NCBI RefSeq assembly: GCF_016864375.1
Contig: NZ_CP069356.1
Location: 248,001 to 312,000 of the forward strand
Source: Microvirga sp. VF16
GTDB taxonomy: Bacteria; Pseudomonadota; Alphaproteobacteria; Rhizobiales; Beijerinckiaceae
Reading direction: 5' to 3'
DNA length: 64,000 nucleotides
Shown: in pieces, positions 17,036 to 26,428 of the stretch
How positions within the stretch are numbered: position 1 is the stretch's first letter
Layout of the letters: every line of letters begins with the position of its first letter
The notes under the pieces: generated by a model
Told to the model about the DNA's origin: nothing
Database searches by the model: none
Seen by the model: only the letters and a program-made list of their open reading frames with translations
Made by a program: the position numbers and the translations under genes

Positions 17036-18546
17036 TGCGCGAGCAATCGGCCGATATCCTGATCATCGGGTCCGGGATCGGCGGGGCCTGCATGGCCGCG
17101 GGCCTCAGCACAAGCGGCGCGTCCGTGGTCATCCTCGAGCGCGGGGAGCAACTGCCGCAGTCTGCGCATGCGCGCAACCCGCGATCGATCTTCGTCGACG
17201 AGCATTACCGGCCCAAGGAGATGTGGCGGGATGCGGCAGGGCTCGAGTTCAACCCCGGCAACTACTATTACGTCGGTGGCAACTCGAAGTTCTACGGCGC
17301 CGTGATGCTCCGCTACCGGGAGCGCGACTTCGAGGATCTCACGCATGCCGACGGGGTGTCGCCCGCTTGGCCGATCGGCTATCACGACCTCGAGCCTTGG
17401 TACTGCGCCGCTGAGCGTCTGTTCCAGGTCAGGGGCGCGCTGGGACAGGATCCGACGGAACCGGAACATTCCGCCAGCTATCCTCACCCGCCTGTACCCG
17501 ACGAACCCGCGATCGCCGCTGCCCGCGAGCGGTTGCGCAAGGTGGGCCTGCATCCGTTCTCGCTTCCGCTCGCCATCGATATCGGGCGATGGCTCGACCA
17601 TGCCAAGACGCCCTGGGATGCCTATCCCGACACGCGGACGGGGAAGTTCGATGCCGAGACGGCGGCGCTTGCGCTCGCGCTCGCGCAGCCGGCCGTGAGT
17701 CTGGTGACCGGTGCGATGGTCGAACGCCTGCAGTTGGACAGGGATGGCAGTCGCATTGCCGGAGCGGAGTACGTCAAGGACGGCGAGCGCTTCGTGATCC
17801 GTGCCGGCACCGTGGTTCTCTCGGCCGGGGCCATTAACTCCGCCGCGATCCTCCTCCGGTCTGCCACCGAGCGCCACCCCGGCGGTCTCGCCAATCGCTC
17901 CGGCGTCGTCGGCCGTCACTTCATGAATCACAATGCGACCGCGATGCTGACGATCGATCCGCGCAAGCGCAACGACTCGGTCTACCAGAAGACCCTTGGG
18001 ATCAACGATTTCTACTTCGACGACGGTCGCGGCGGCCCGCCCCTCGGCAACGTCCAGCTCCTGGGTAGAATCTCGGCTCCCGTCCTCAAGGCCAGCCTGC
18101 GATGGGTGCCGGACTTCGTGCTCGAGCGCCTCGCCTGCCACAGCGTCGACTGGTACCTGATGAGCGAGGATCTGCCCGATCCCGAAAGCCGGGTGCACGT
18201 CGACGGGAAATCGATCGTCCTGGCATGGAAGCGCACGAACATGACGGCGCATCGCGGCCTCGTCCGCCGCATGAAGGAGGTCTTCCGCGAAGCCGGCTAC
18301 CCGATCGTGCTCGCCCGCGCCTTCGACAAGCGGACTCCCTCGCACCAATGCGGCACCGTCCGGTTCGGGCATGATCCCGCGACATCCGCGCTCGATCCGT
18401 TCTGCCGCGCCCACGATCATCCCAACCTGTTCGTCGTCGATGCGGGCTTCATGCCCTCGTCGGCAGCGGTGAATCCCTCCCTGACCGTGGCGGCACAGGC
18501 CCTGCGGGTTGCCGACCACATCCAATCGACAAGGTTCGCAGCATGA
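17032..18546 (+). CDS. GMC-family FAD-dependent oxidoreductase (sugar 3-dehydrogenase-like branch)
   Basis: The 504-aa protein has an N-terminal FAD dinucleotide site (IIGSGIGGACMAAG, residues ~10-23) followed by the LERGEQ acidic end of strand 2. The C-terminal GMC domain has HQCGTVRFG and VVDAGFMPSSAAVNPSLTVAAQALRVADHI; the second part provides the Asn of the catalytic His/Asn pair. The layout resembles the membrane-associated glucoside 3-dehydrogenase/pyranose-oxidase-like branch more than choline dehydrogenase. There is no obvious Tat signal, and the small gamma subunit and cytochrome found with true glucoside 3-dehydrogenases are not encoded here, so the electron acceptor is unknown. It overlaps the transporter ATPase gene and the SDR gene by 4 bp each. 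It probably oxidises a secondary hydroxyl of the imported substrate. Confidence 0.9.
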   Translation: MMREQSADILIIGSGIGGACMAAGLSTSGASVVILERGEQLPQSAHARNPRSIFVDEHYRPKEMWRDAAGLEFNPGNYYYVGGNSKFYGAVMLRYRERDFEDLTHADGVSPAWPIGYHDLEPWYCAAERLFQVRGALGQDPTEPEHSASYPHPPVPDEPAIAAARERLRKVGLHPFSLPLAIDIGRWLDHAKTPWDAYPDTRTGKFDAETAALALALAQPAVSLVTGAMVERLQLDRDGSRIAGAEYVKDGERFVIRAGTVVLSAGAINSAAILLRSATERHPGGLANRSGVVGRHFMNHNATAMLTIDPRKRNDSVYQKTLGINDFYFDDGRGGPPLGNVQLLGRISAPVLKASLRWVPDFVLERLACHSVDWYLMSEDLPDPESRVHVDGKSIVLAWKRTNMTAHRGLVRRMKEVFREAGYPIVLARAFDKRTPSHQCGTVRFGHDPATSALDPFCRAHDHPNLFVVDAGFMPSSAAVNPSLTVAAQALRVADHIQSTRFAA

Positions 18547-19310
18547 ACGCCCGTCCCGTCGCCCTGGTCACCGGCTCAAGCCGAGGCATCGGCCTCGCCA
18601 TCGCGCGCAAGCTCGCCATGGATGGATTTGATCTCATCGTCACGGGCACCACCGCCAACGGTCCCGAGGACACCCTCGAGGAGCTTCGGCAGTTCGGTGG
18701 CAAGGCCTCCTATCTGTCCGGGGACATCAGCGACCTCCAGGTCCATGACCGTTGGATCACCTGGATCCGTGACAACGCGGGTCGGATCGACTGCCTGGTG
18801 AACAATGCCGGCATGGGCGCCGTCGTTCGCGGTGACGTCATGGAGCTGCTGCCTGAGAACTTCGATCGCGTCATCGGGGTCAATCTCCGCGGTACCCTCT
18901 TCCTGACCCAGGCGGTACTCAGGGTGATGCTCGGGCAACGGCGCGAGGATGGACCCCGGTCGATCATCAACGTGACCTCCATCAGTGCGTCCCATGCCTC
19001 GCCGGAACGCCTCGATTACTGCATCTCGAAGGCCGGACTCGCGATGTGGAGCCAGGGGCTTGTCCTCAGGTTGGCGCCCGAAGGCATCGGGGTCTTCGAT
19101 GTCCGCCCGGGCATCATCCGGACCGACATGACGGCCAGCGTGACCGACAAATACGACCGGCTGATCGCCGACGGCCTCGTGCCCGCGCGTCGATGGGGCG
19201 AGGGCGAGGACGTGGCGAACGTCGTGGCATCGCTCGCATCGGGCACCTTTGCCTTTGCCACCGGGAGCGTCATCGACGTGGACGGCGGCCTGAGCATCGC
19301 GCGCCTTTGA
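18543..19310 (+). CDS. SDR-family NAD(P)-dependent oxidoreductase (FabG-like)
   Basis: The 255-aa classical short-chain dehydrogenase has the cofactor motif TGSSRGIG (residues ~11-18), NNAG (~88-91), the catalytic Ser in INVTSISA, and the YCISK active-site Tyr/Lys pair (about residues 159-163), followed by RPGIIRTDMT. The C-terminal GSVIDVDGG motif is intact. It is often auto-named 3-ketoacyl-ACP reductase, but sandwiched between two GMC oxidoreductases in a catabolic operon it more likely reduces or oxidises a keto/hydroxy group of a sugar-like intermediate. It overlaps the upstream GMC gene by 4 bp, and the downstream GMC gene starts 25 bp later. Confidence 0.93.
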   Translation: MNARPVALVTGSSRGIGLAIARKLAMDGFDLIVTGTTANGPEDTLEELRQFGGKASYLSGDISDLQVHDRWITWIRDNAGRIDCLVNNAGMGAVVRGDVMELLPENFDRVIGVNLRGTLFLTQAVLRVMLGQRREDGPRSIINVTSISASHASPERLDYCISKAGLAMWSQGLVLRLAPEGIGVFDVRPGIIRTDMTASVTDKYDRLIADGLVPARRWGEGEDVANVVASLASGTFAFATGSVIDVDGGLSIARL

Positions 19311-19335
19311 CCGAGCTGGGAAGTGGAAGATTACG

Positions 19336-20973
19336 ATGACATACGATTACATCATCGTTGGCGGGGGACCCGCGGGATGCGTGCTCGCCAACCGTCTCTC
19401 CGCCGACCCGGGCGTCAAGGTGCTTCTGCTCGAGGCCGGCAGCAGGGACCGAAACCCGTTGTTCCACATGCCGGCGGGCTTCGCCAAGATGACGAAGGGC
19501 ATTGCCAGTTGGGGCTGGTCGACGGTTCCGCAGCGGCATCTCGGCGGGCGCGTGCTGCGGTATACGCAGGCGAAGGTGATCGGCGGCGGGTCATCGATCA
19601 ACGCCCAGGTCTACACCCGGGGCAACCGGCTCGACTACGATCGCTGGGCCGGGCAGGGCAACTGCGCGGGCTGGGGCTACGCGGACGTCCTTCCGTACTT
19701 TAAGCGGGCGGAGGACAACCAGCGCTATTCCGATGCGTATCACGGCACGGGCGGCCCGCTCGGCGTCTCCGTTCCCGTGAACCCGCTTCCGATCAGCGAG
19801 GCCTTCATCCGGGCGGCGCAGGAATACGGTGTCCCGTACAATGCCGATTTCAATGGCGCCACGCAGGACGGCATCGGGCACTACCAGGTCACGGTCCGGA
19901 ACGCCCGGCGGTCCTCCGCTTCCTCCGCCTATCTCAAGCCCATCCGGGAGCGGGCGAACCTCTCCGTCCGGACGGGCGTGGCCGTCAAGCGGATCATCCT
20001 GGAGGGTCGACGGGCCGTCGGGGTCGAGCTGGCGTCAGCGGACGCCGCCAGCTCGGTGGTCCGCTGCGAGCGCGAGCTCGTGCTGTCGTCAGGCGCGATC
20101 GGATCGCCGCGGCTCCTGATGCTGTCCGGCATCGGACCGGCCGGTCACCTCAGGTCGGTCGGCATCGATGTGCTGCATGACCTGCCGGGCGTGGGCTCCA
20201 ATCTCCAGGATCATCTCGACCTCTACGCGATCTGCGAATGCACCGGGGACTTCACGTACGACTCCTATGCCAAGCTCCACAAGACGGTATGGGCAGGCCT
20301 GCAATACGTCCTCTTCGGCCGCGGGCCGGTGGCATCGACGCTCTTCGAGACCGGCGGCTTCTGGTATGCGGACAAGGCCGCCCCTTCGCCGGACATCCAG
20401 TTCCACCTCGGCCTGGGATCCGGGATCGAGGCAGGCGTGGAGAAGCTGCGCAACGCCGGCGTGACGCTGAACTCCGCCTTCCTGCGTCCGCGATCACGGG
20501 GGACCGTGCGCCTCAGGACGGCGGACTTCGCGGAGATGCCGCTGATCGATCCCAACTACTGGGAGGATCCTTACGACCGCGCGATGTCCCTCGAGGGATT
20601 GCGCCTGGCTAGGGAGATCATGCGCCAGCCGGCCCTCAAGCCGTTCATCCTGGCCGAACGGATGCCGGGGCCGGACAGGACCACCGAGGAGGACCTTGTC
20701 CAATACGCGTTTGCCACGTGCAAGACCGATCACCATCCCTGCGGCACCTGCAAGATGGGCACCGATGAGATGGCGGTCGTCGATCCCGACCTGAAGGTCC
20801 ACGGCATCGAGGGATTGCGGGTCTGTGACGCCTCGATCATGCCGTACGTGACGTCGTCGAACACCAATGCGCCGACGATCATGATCGGCGAGAAGGCGGC
20901 GGACCACATCCTGGGCCGGGTACCGCTCCCGCCCGCCCCGGTACGCCCTGCCATGTCCCGAACTCTCGCGTAA
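19336..20973 (+). CDS. GMC-family FAD-dependent oxidoreductase (choline/alcohol dehydrogenase-like)
   Basis: The 545-aa enzyme begins directly with the FAD site YIIVGGGPAGCVLANRLS. GMC signature 1 is present (GGGSSINAQVYTRGN, about residues 84-98), as is signature 2 (SSGAIGSPRLLMLSGIGP, about 255-272). Near the C-terminus HHPCGTCKMG gives the catalytic His, and SSNTNAPTIMIGEKAADHI the paired Asn. The length and motifs fit the choline dehydrogenase/alcohol dehydrogenase group (BetA, PEG or L-sorbose dehydrogenase), a different branch from the GMC protein encoded upstream. No signal peptide is visible. Two distinct GMC enzymes in one operon suggest oxidations at two different carbons, or a primary alcohol made into the aldehyde used by the ALDH. 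Confidence 0.93.
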   Translation: MTYDYIIVGGGPAGCVLANRLSADPGVKVLLLEAGSRDRNPLFHMPAGFAKMTKGIASWGWSTVPQRHLGGRVLRYTQAKVIGGGSSINAQVYTRGNRLDYDRWAGQGNCAGWGYADVLPYFKRAEDNQRYSDAYHGTGGPLGVSVPVNPLPISEAFIRAAQEYGVPYNADFNGATQDGIGHYQVTVRNARRSSASSAYLKPIRERANLSVRTGVAVKRIILEGRRAVGVELASADAASSVVRCERELVLSSGAIGSPRLLMLSGIGPAGHLRSVGIDVLHDLPGVGSNLQDHLDLYAICECTGDFTYDSYAKLHKTVWAGLQYVLFGRGPVASTLFETGGFWYADKAAPSPDIQFHLGLGSGIEAGVEKLRNAGVTLNSAFLRPRSRGTVRLRTADFAEMPLIDPNYWEDPYDRAMSLEGLRLAREIMRQPALKPFILAERMPGPDRTTEEDLVQYAFATCKTDHHPCGTCKMGTDEMAVVDPDLKVHGIEGLRVCDASIMPYVTSSNTNAPTIMIGEKAADHILGRVPLPPAPVRPAMSRTLA

Positions 20974-20984
20974 CAGGGGCAGCC

Positions 20985-21656
20985 ATGACATACACGTTCA
21001 GGTTCGGTCCCGTGCTGGAAGCCTACGGGGACCTCCTCGCCGGGGCTTGGCTCACCTTGCAGCTCTCGGCGTCTGCAATGATGCTCGGGCTTGTCGTCGC
21101 GATCATCTGCGCCTGGGCCAAGACGTCCGGGCCGAAACCGCTGCGATGGGTGGTCGACGGCTACATCGAAATCATCCGGAACACGCCGTTCCTGGTGCAG
21201 ATCTTCTTCATCTTCTTCGGGCTTCCGGCGGTCGGCTTGAGGTTGTCGCCGAACGCCGCGGCGCTGCTGGCGATGGTGATCAATGTCGGGGCCTACGCGA
21301 CCGAGATCATCCGGGCGGGCATCGAGTCGATCCACAAGGGGCAGGTGGAAGCCGGCCTGGCGCTGGGCCTCAAGCCGCTCCAGGTCTTCCGCTACATCAT
21401 CCTCAAGCCCGCGCTGCGGACGGTGTACCCGGCCCTGACGAGCCAGTTCATCCTGCTCATGCTGACGTCGAGCGTCGTGTCGGCCATCTCGGCTGACGAC
21501 CTGACGTCCGTGGCCAACAACATCCAGTCCCTGACGTTCACGAGCTTCGAGGTCTATCTCGTCGTCACGCTGATGTACCTCGTCATGTCCCTGGCCTTCT
21601 CGGCCTTGTTCTCGGCGATCCACCGGGTCGCCTTCGCGTATCCCGATCGGCGTTGA
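20985..21656 (+). CDS. Polar-amino-acid-type ABC transporter permease 1 (HisMQ family)
   Basis: The 223-aa membrane protein has about five helices and the HisMQ-type landmarks: TLQLSASAM near the N-terminus, EIIRNTPFLVQIFFIFFGLP (residues ~62-81), and the ATPase-docking loop with GQVEAGLALGLKPLQVFRYIIL. Family members transport polar amino acids, opines and related compounds. It starts 11 bp after the GMC gene, and the next permease starts 10 bp after its stop, so it belongs to the same transcript. Together with 21667-23964 it completes a four-gene importer distinct from the CUT1 system upstream. Confidence 0.93.
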   Translation: MTYTFRFGPVLEAYGDLLAGAWLTLQLSASAMMLGLVVAIICAWAKTSGPKPLRWVVDGYIEIIRNTPFLVQIFFIFFGLPAVGLRLSPNAAALLAMVINVGAYATEIIRAGIESIHKGQVEAGLALGLKPLQVFRYIILKPALRTVYPALTSQFILLMLTSSVVSAISADDLTSVANNIQSLTFTSFEVYLVVTLMYLVMSLAFSALFSAIHRVAFAYPDRR

Positions 21657-21666
21657 GGAGGAACGG

Positions 21667-22323
21667 ATGCTTCGTCAGTTCGGCACGAGCGAGTTCCTGT
21701 TCATTCTGACGGCGGCCCGCTGGACGGTGCTGCTGTCGCTGATCGCCTTCGCGGGGGGAACCATCGGCGGGTTGACCGTGGCGCTGTCGAGGGTTTCCGA
21801 CGTGAAGCCGGTATCCCTCGCGGCGGGCGGGTTCATCCAAGTGTTCCAGGGCACACCGCTGCTGATGCAGTTGTTCCTGGTCTTCTTCGGGGCGACCACG
21901 CTCGGGCTCGACATCAATCCCTGGATCGCGGCAGCCGTCGCGCTCACCCTCAACGCCAGTGCCTTCCTCGGCGAGATCTGGCGCGGGTGCATCCAGGCGG
22001 TGCCCAAGGGCCAGTGGGAGGCCGCGGGGGCGCTGGGCCTGCATTACCCAACCACGATGCGCTACATCATCCTGCCGCAGGCGTTCAAGATCGCATTGCC
22101 GCCCACCGTCGGGTTCCTGGTGCAGCTCATCAAGGCGACCTCGCTCGCCGCGATCATCGGCTTCACCGAGGTGACCCGCGCCGGCCAGATCATCAACAAC
22201 GCAACCTTCAGGCCGTTTCTAGTCTTCGGCATCGTGGCAGCCATCTACTTCATCCTGTGCTGGCCGCTGTCGCACCTCAGCATGCGGCTCGAACGCCGCT
22301 TCGCAGCCGCAACCACAAGGTAG
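21667..22323 (+). CDS. Polar-amino-acid-type ABC transporter permease 2 (HisMQ family)
   Basis: The 218-aa partner permease carries FQGTPLLMQLFLVFFGATTLG (the counterpart of the R(N/G)TPL motif) and the docking loop with AVPKGQWEAAGALGLHYPTTMRYIILPQA. The last ~20 residues are basic and cytosolic. A GAGGAGGAACG ribosome site lies immediately upstream. It forms a heterodimer with the preceding permease. The substrate-binding protein and ATPase genes follow, which completes the transporter. Confidence 0.93.
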   Translation: MLRQFGTSEFLFILTAARWTVLLSLIAFAGGTIGGLTVALSRVSDVKPVSLAAGGFIQVFQGTPLLMQLFLVFFGATTLGLDINPWIAAAVALTLNASAFLGEIWRGCIQAVPKGQWEAAGALGLHYPTTMRYIILPQAFKIALPPTVGFLVQLIKATSLAAIIGFTEVTRAGQIINNATFRPFLVFGIVAAIYFILCWPLSHLSMRLERRFAAATTR

Positions 22324-22368
22324 CGGCAATCAGCTCGCAAACAGTGCTCACGTCCCAGGGAGGATCCC

Positions 22369-23178
22369 ATGAATCGACCATCGTACTTCCAAGGTTTCCG
22401 CAAGGCGCTCGCCATCGGAGCCATCCTCGTCACCGGACTTGCCGCGATGGTTCCAGCCGCTGCGCAATCGGTCGACGAGATCAAGAAGAAGGGCCAGGTC
22501 ACGATCGGCATGCTGGTGGACTTCCCGCCGTTCGGCATCACGAACGCCGAGGGTCAGCCCGACGGCTATGACGCCGACATTGCGAGGGCACTGGCCAAGC
22601 ACCTCGGTGTCAAGGCGAACATCGTCCCGGTCACCGGTCCGAATCGCATCCCGTTTCTTCTGACGGGCAAGCTCGACATGCTGGTCGCGTCCCTGGCCAT
22701 CACTCCCGAGCGGGCCAAGCAGGTGACGTTTTCCGATCCCTATGCCGGCATTCGCATCGTCGTCTACGGCAAGAAGGCCGCGAGCGTGAAGGAGCCTGCC
22801 GATCTGAAGAACTTCGCGATCGGCGTCGCGCGGGCGAGCACGCAGGACGTTTCGGTCACCGCGGTCGCCCCACAGGGAACCCAGATCAGGCGCTTCGACG
22901 ATGATGCGTCAGCGGTCCAGGCGCTGCTGTCCGGACAGGTCGACCTGATCGGCGTGGCAACGAACGTCGTCGCCGAAATCGAGAAGGTCGCACCCGGCCA
23001 GTTCGACAGCAAGCTGACCCTGCGCGAGCAGGTGCACGGGATCGCCCTGCGGCCGGGGCAGGACGAACTTCTGGGAGCCGTCAACGCGTTCCTCGCCGAG
23101 GAGAAGGCAAACGGCGCCCTCAACGCGACGTACAGGAAATGGCTAGGCACGGACGCGCCCGAGATGAAGAAGCCCTGA
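22369..23178 (+). CDS. Polar-amino-acid-type ABC transporter, periplasmic binding protein (family 3)
   Basis: The 269-aa protein has a Sec signal peptide (residues 1-~28, ending near AAAQS) and then a family 3 solute-binding domain. It opens with VDEIKKKGQVTIGMLVDFPPFG and contains the PDGYDADIARALAKHLG signature, the SLAITPERAKQVTFSDPY block and LLTGKLDMLV, which line the ligand cleft. Family 3 proteins bind amino acids, opines or similar small charged ligands. A GGGAGGATCC site precedes the ATG. Its ligand is unknown. In this operon it could deliver a nitrogen- or acid-bearing relative of the CUT1 substrate, so one locus may serve a conjugate such as a sugar-amino acid. Confidence 0.93.
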   Translation: MNRPSYFQGFRKALAIGAILVTGLAAMVPAAAQSVDEIKKKGQVTIGMLVDFPPFGITNAEGQPDGYDADIARALAKHLGVKANIVPVTGPNRIPFLLTGKLDMLVASLAITPERAKQVTFSDPYAGIRIVVYGKKAASVKEPADLKNFAIGVARASTQDVSVTAVAPQGTQIRRFDDDASAVQALLSGQVDLIGVATNVVAEIEKVAPGQFDSKLTLREQVHGIALRPGQDELLGAVNAFLAEEKANGALNATYRKWLGTDAPEMKKP

Positions 23179-23193
23179 CCGGAGGACCGAGAC

Positions 23194-23964
<771 letters not shown>

Positions 23965-24447
23965 ACACGTCATCCCGGGAGCGGGCCCGATCCGTTGAGG
24001 GGGCCCTCGGACCGACCCCGTCACCGTTCGTTCGCACCGATCCAGCGATGGGGGAAGGAAAACTCAATGCAGAGAAGACGCGTGGATGAGGATGTGATCG
24101 TCGGCTCCGATCCGACGGGGCTAGCTCTGTACCATTTGACGATCGCCCTCGGAGCCTCCAGCCCTTCTCCCCCGGGCAGTGCCGCCCCCAACGGAGACAC
24201 TTGGCAATTCCGTTGTATGCGTTGGGCAAACAACTGGCTGGATTCTCAAGTGGGATGGCCTCCCTTGCGACGCCGTCGCGCCGGGAAATCTCGGTTTCCC
24301 ATACCGTTCTCGAAGTAAATGCTGCTGACGGCTCATTGAGCCCGGATTGGTGGCCGTGGTCGCAAATTCTGCAAGAAGGCCTAATTTGAGGAGGCGTCCG
24401 TAAAGTCATCACCATAACCCTGTATTGCCCAGCCAGGTTTCGTCCGA
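23965..24447. other. Gene-free stretch between catabolic operon and MFS gene
   Basis: The two short ORFs in this interval have no family resemblance and poor composition. It probably holds the end of the operon transcript and the promoter of the MFS gene, but no site could be pinned down. Confidence 0.4.
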
Positions 24448-25614
24448 ATGCATCCGCCCCTTACTTCAGCCCCCACGCGGGATGCAGAGCATCGTCGCGA
24501 GCAAATTGCGACACGGCTCACATTCTTCATCGCCGGCTTTTCCACGGGGGCTTGGGCGCCGCTCGTTCCCTTGGCGAGGGAGAGGCTCCAACTCGATGAG
24601 GGTTCCCTGGGGGTGCTCCTCTTATTCCTGGGGCTTGGCTCGATCATGGCCATGCCCGTCACGGGTATTCTGACAACCCGGATCGGGTGCAAGGTTGTCA
24701 TTTCCGTTTCGACCCTACTGATCCTGCTGACCCTGCCGCTCCTGGCGTTGCTTGGGGGCTGGATCTCTATGGCAATAGCCATTGCCATCTTTGGCGCTGC
24801 TCTGGGAACGGTTGACGTCGCCATGAACCTTCAGGCCATCATCGTGGAGCGCAACAGCGGCAAGCCGATGATGTCCGGCTTCCATGGCCTCTACAGTGTT
24901 GGTGGCATCGCCGGCGCCGGCTTGGTCAGCATCTTGCTGGGAAGCGGTGCGATCAGTTCCCTTCTTGCGGCGGGCCTGACCAGTGTCGTGTCCCTGATCC
25001 TGCTCGTGCTCGCGATGCCGGGCCTGCTTCCCTATGGGGATGACAGCAGCGAGAAGTCCCCGCTTTTTGCTTGGCCGAAGGGCGCAGTCCTGTTCATTGG
25101 CTTGCTGTGCTTCCTGTGTTTTTTGGTGGAGGGAGCGGTCCTCGACTGGAGCGCTGTGTTTCTCATCACTGAGCGAGGTAGCAGCATCGGGCTTGCGGGC
25201 TTGGCCTATGCGGCCTTCGCGGCCAGCATGACCCTCGGACGCCTCACCGGTGATCGGTTGCGCACGGTCCTCGGAGAGCAACGGGTGCTCTTGATCGGCG
25301 GTATCCTGGCCGCGGTCGGGTTCGCGACGATTGCCTTCGTCCCGACCGCCTATGCAAACCTTGTCGGGTTCCTGCTCGTTGGCGCCGGGGCGTCCAACAT
25401 TGTCCCTGTGCTATTCTCCGTATCAGGGCGCACCCGTGCGATGCCACCGAGCCTGGCAGTGACGGCCGTAACCACGCTCGGATACCTTGGCATCCTGGTC
25501 GGCCCGGCGCTGATCGGCTTCGTCGCTCACCTGACGGACCTGAGAGCCGCATTTGCCCTGTTAGGGGCTGCCACGCTGTTCATCGCAGCAAGCTTCAAGG
25601 TTGGCAGACCGTAG
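24448..25614 (+). CDS. MFS transporter (YbjJ-like)
   Basis: The 388-aa protein has about twelve hydrophobic segments. The family repeat features are SGAWAPLVPLARERL with the first cytoplasmic loop GILTTRIGCK (the MFS motif A analogue) and, in the second half, the charged loop with LGRLTGDRLRTVLGEQ. It most resembles the YbjJ/inner-membrane MFS group, whose substrates are unknown; export of sugars or drugs is possible. No regulator adjoins it. It lies 480 bp after the large catabolic operon on the same strand and could be functionally linked, but it has its own upstream region. Confidence 0.88.
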   Translation: MHPPLTSAPTRDAEHRREQIATRLTFFIAGFSTGAWAPLVPLARERLQLDEGSLGVLLLFLGLGSIMAMPVTGILTTRIGCKVVISVSTLLILLTLPLLALLGGWISMAIAIAIFGAALGTVDVAMNLQAIIVERNSGKPMMSGFHGLYSVGGIAGAGLVSILLGSGAISSLLAAGLTSVVSLILLVLAMPGLLPYGDDSSEKSPLFAWPKGAVLFIGLLCFLCFLVEGAVLDWSAVFLITERGSSIGLAGLAYAAFAASMTLGRLTGDRLRTVLGEQRVLLIGGILAAVGFATIAFVPTAYANLVGFLLVGAGASNIVPVLFSVSGRTRAMPPSLAVTAVTTLGYLGILVGPALIGFVAHLTDLRAAFALLGAATLFIAASFKVGRP

Positions 25615-25885
25615 AGATCCAGGCGCCATGCTGTCTGCCCCACGTCGAGCATTGTCCGATGTCGACTATCCCTGGCGCAGGAAAACGATGATTTCGCAAT
25701 GTCTCTTCGTGGCACGTTCCGGAAGCAGAACGAACATCCGCATTTGCGCGGTGTGCGGACCTTCACGGGCCACCGCTCGCCATCACGCATTACCACAGGG
25801 CTGACCAGACCCGGATTGATTTGGAGGATGGTGCTAGACTTCCCTGCGATCTGGATTCGGCGGACATTCCCGATGGAGCTGAAAC

Positions 25886-26323
25886 ATGAATGGTCAGTGG
25901 CAGTACCAATTACGGATCTATCTGGCTGATGAGCTTGCTGCGGTGGCCTGCGGAGACCCCGCCGCTCCCGCACTCGGACCATTGGCCCGCGTGCTAGAGA
26001 AGCACAGCGCGACCATGAAATGCCAGCTCGACGCCTTTGCCGATTATGTGGCGGAAGCTGAGGCGCATGGAGTCGAAGGCTACCCGCTCTATGCGTGGAC
26101 GAAGGCGACGCTCGAAGATCCCGTCAAGAGGGCAAAGCACGTCCGGTCATTTGCCCTCCACATCAAAGGCGAGGCCGTGTATCCAAAGCAGGAAGCAGAC
26201 GCCCTTGAGGCTGACTTGCAGTCCGTGGTGGACGGGATATCCATCCTGCGGATCTCGCGGCATGACACCAATCCGGCGAATAACCCGCAGATGCCCGATC
26301 GCTACCGTCAACCCCGCGCATGA
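25886..26323 (+). CDS. Conserved hypothetical protein, 145 aa
   Basis: The ORF begins with ATG 6 nt after a GGAGCTG ribosome site and encodes a mostly helical, soluble, mildly acidic protein without signal peptide or membrane helix. The N-terminal half contains LRIYLADELAAVACG and ALGPLARVLEKH, the middle a YAWTKATLEDPVKRAKH segment, and the last ~20 residues are polar and probably disordered (DTNPANNPQMPDRY). I do not recognise the family. Codon use and the ribosome site support a real gene. It stands alone between the MFS gene and the duplicated Ser/Arg-rich gene. Confidence 0.65.
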   Translation: MNGQWQYQLRIYLADELAAVACGDPAAPALGPLARVLEKHSATMKCQLDAFADYVAEAEAHGVEGYPLYAWTKATLEDPVKRAKHVRSFALHIKGEAVYPKQEADALEADLQSVVDGISILRISRHDTNPANNPQMPDRYRQPRA

Positions 26324-26428
26324 TTGGTTGCCACTAAACACTGCTTGGAACCAGCGTATGGGTCTGCGCGTCAGGGCCTCAGCAGGCCTTGAGAGAGGAT
26401 AGGAGCTTCAGAGCCTGATCGACGCAGA

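Noticed and set aside
16678..18525. 615-codon minus-strand ORF opposite the first GMC gene
   Set aside because: It is the antisense shadow of strongly supported ATPase and GMC genes in GC-rich DNA; the translation has no family features or ribosome site.
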